From Acidobacteriota bacterium (lineage in GTDB: Bacteria > Acidobacteriota > Thermoanaerobaculia > UBA5066), in the NCBI GenBank assembly GCA_016789625.1, contig JAEUQS010000880.1:1-6419 (forward strand): 6,419 nucleotides of DNA. The letters are read 5' to 3'. The notes below the pieces were generated by a model. That model did no database searches. It was not told the DNA's origin and worked only from the letters and a program-made list of their open reading frames with translations. This document shows, one piece after another, positions 6,415 through 6,419 of the stretch. The position numbers and the translations under genes were made by a program. Positions within the stretch are counted from its first letter, which is position 1. Each line of letters starts with the position of its first letter.

Positions 6415-6419
6415 TCCGC

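Overview
The window is compact, very GC-rich bacterial DNA with six protein genes and almost no intergenic space. No RNA gene, mobile element, CRISPR array or phage gene is visible. Strong GC at third codon positions leaves long open frames opposite most real genes, so calls rest on motifs rather than ORF length. The host cannot be fixed from sequence alone. High GC, a PadR-controlled ABC operon and an archaeal/bacterial-type glycogen debranching enzyme would fit Acidobacteriota, Gemmatimonadota or a similar soil or subsurface lineage (inference).

Region 1 (about 3522 down to 1, minus strand) is a four-gene operon: a PadR-family repressor, a small membrane protein joining a HAAS/DUF1700-like helical region to an RDD domain, an ABC-2 type ATPase, and a long ABC-2 permease that leaves the window at position 1 with its C-terminus missing. 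Two junctions overlap by four bases (ATGA and GTGA) and the third gap is 12 bases, so the genes are probably co-transcribed and partly translationally coupled. A 25-base dyad with perfect 10-base arms (3498-3522) lies just upstream of the PadR gene and over its likely -35 element. It is the obvious candidate for a self-operator. The likely logic is a ligand- or stress-responsive PadR protein controlling its own operon, whose membrane products form an exporter or membrane-remodelling complex.

Region 2 (3561-4382, minus strand) is an SGNH/GDSL-type hydrolase with the Ser, Asp and His blocks recognisable. It lies 80 bases upstream of the PadR gene and probably has its own promoter.

Region 3 (4456-6414, plus strand) is a complete glycogen debranching enzyme (amylo-alpha-1,6-glucosidase, GH133-like) of 652 residues, divergent from the hydrolase across a 73-base gap. 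No other glycogen gene is in view.

The most interesting points are the PadR/HAAS-RDD/ABC arrangement with its dyad, the permease built from two similar ABC-2 halves with more protein beyond the edge, and -10-like hexamers only 6-7 bases before three start codons, which hints at leaderless or near-leaderless mRNAs. Nothing here clearly shows a wholly new system.
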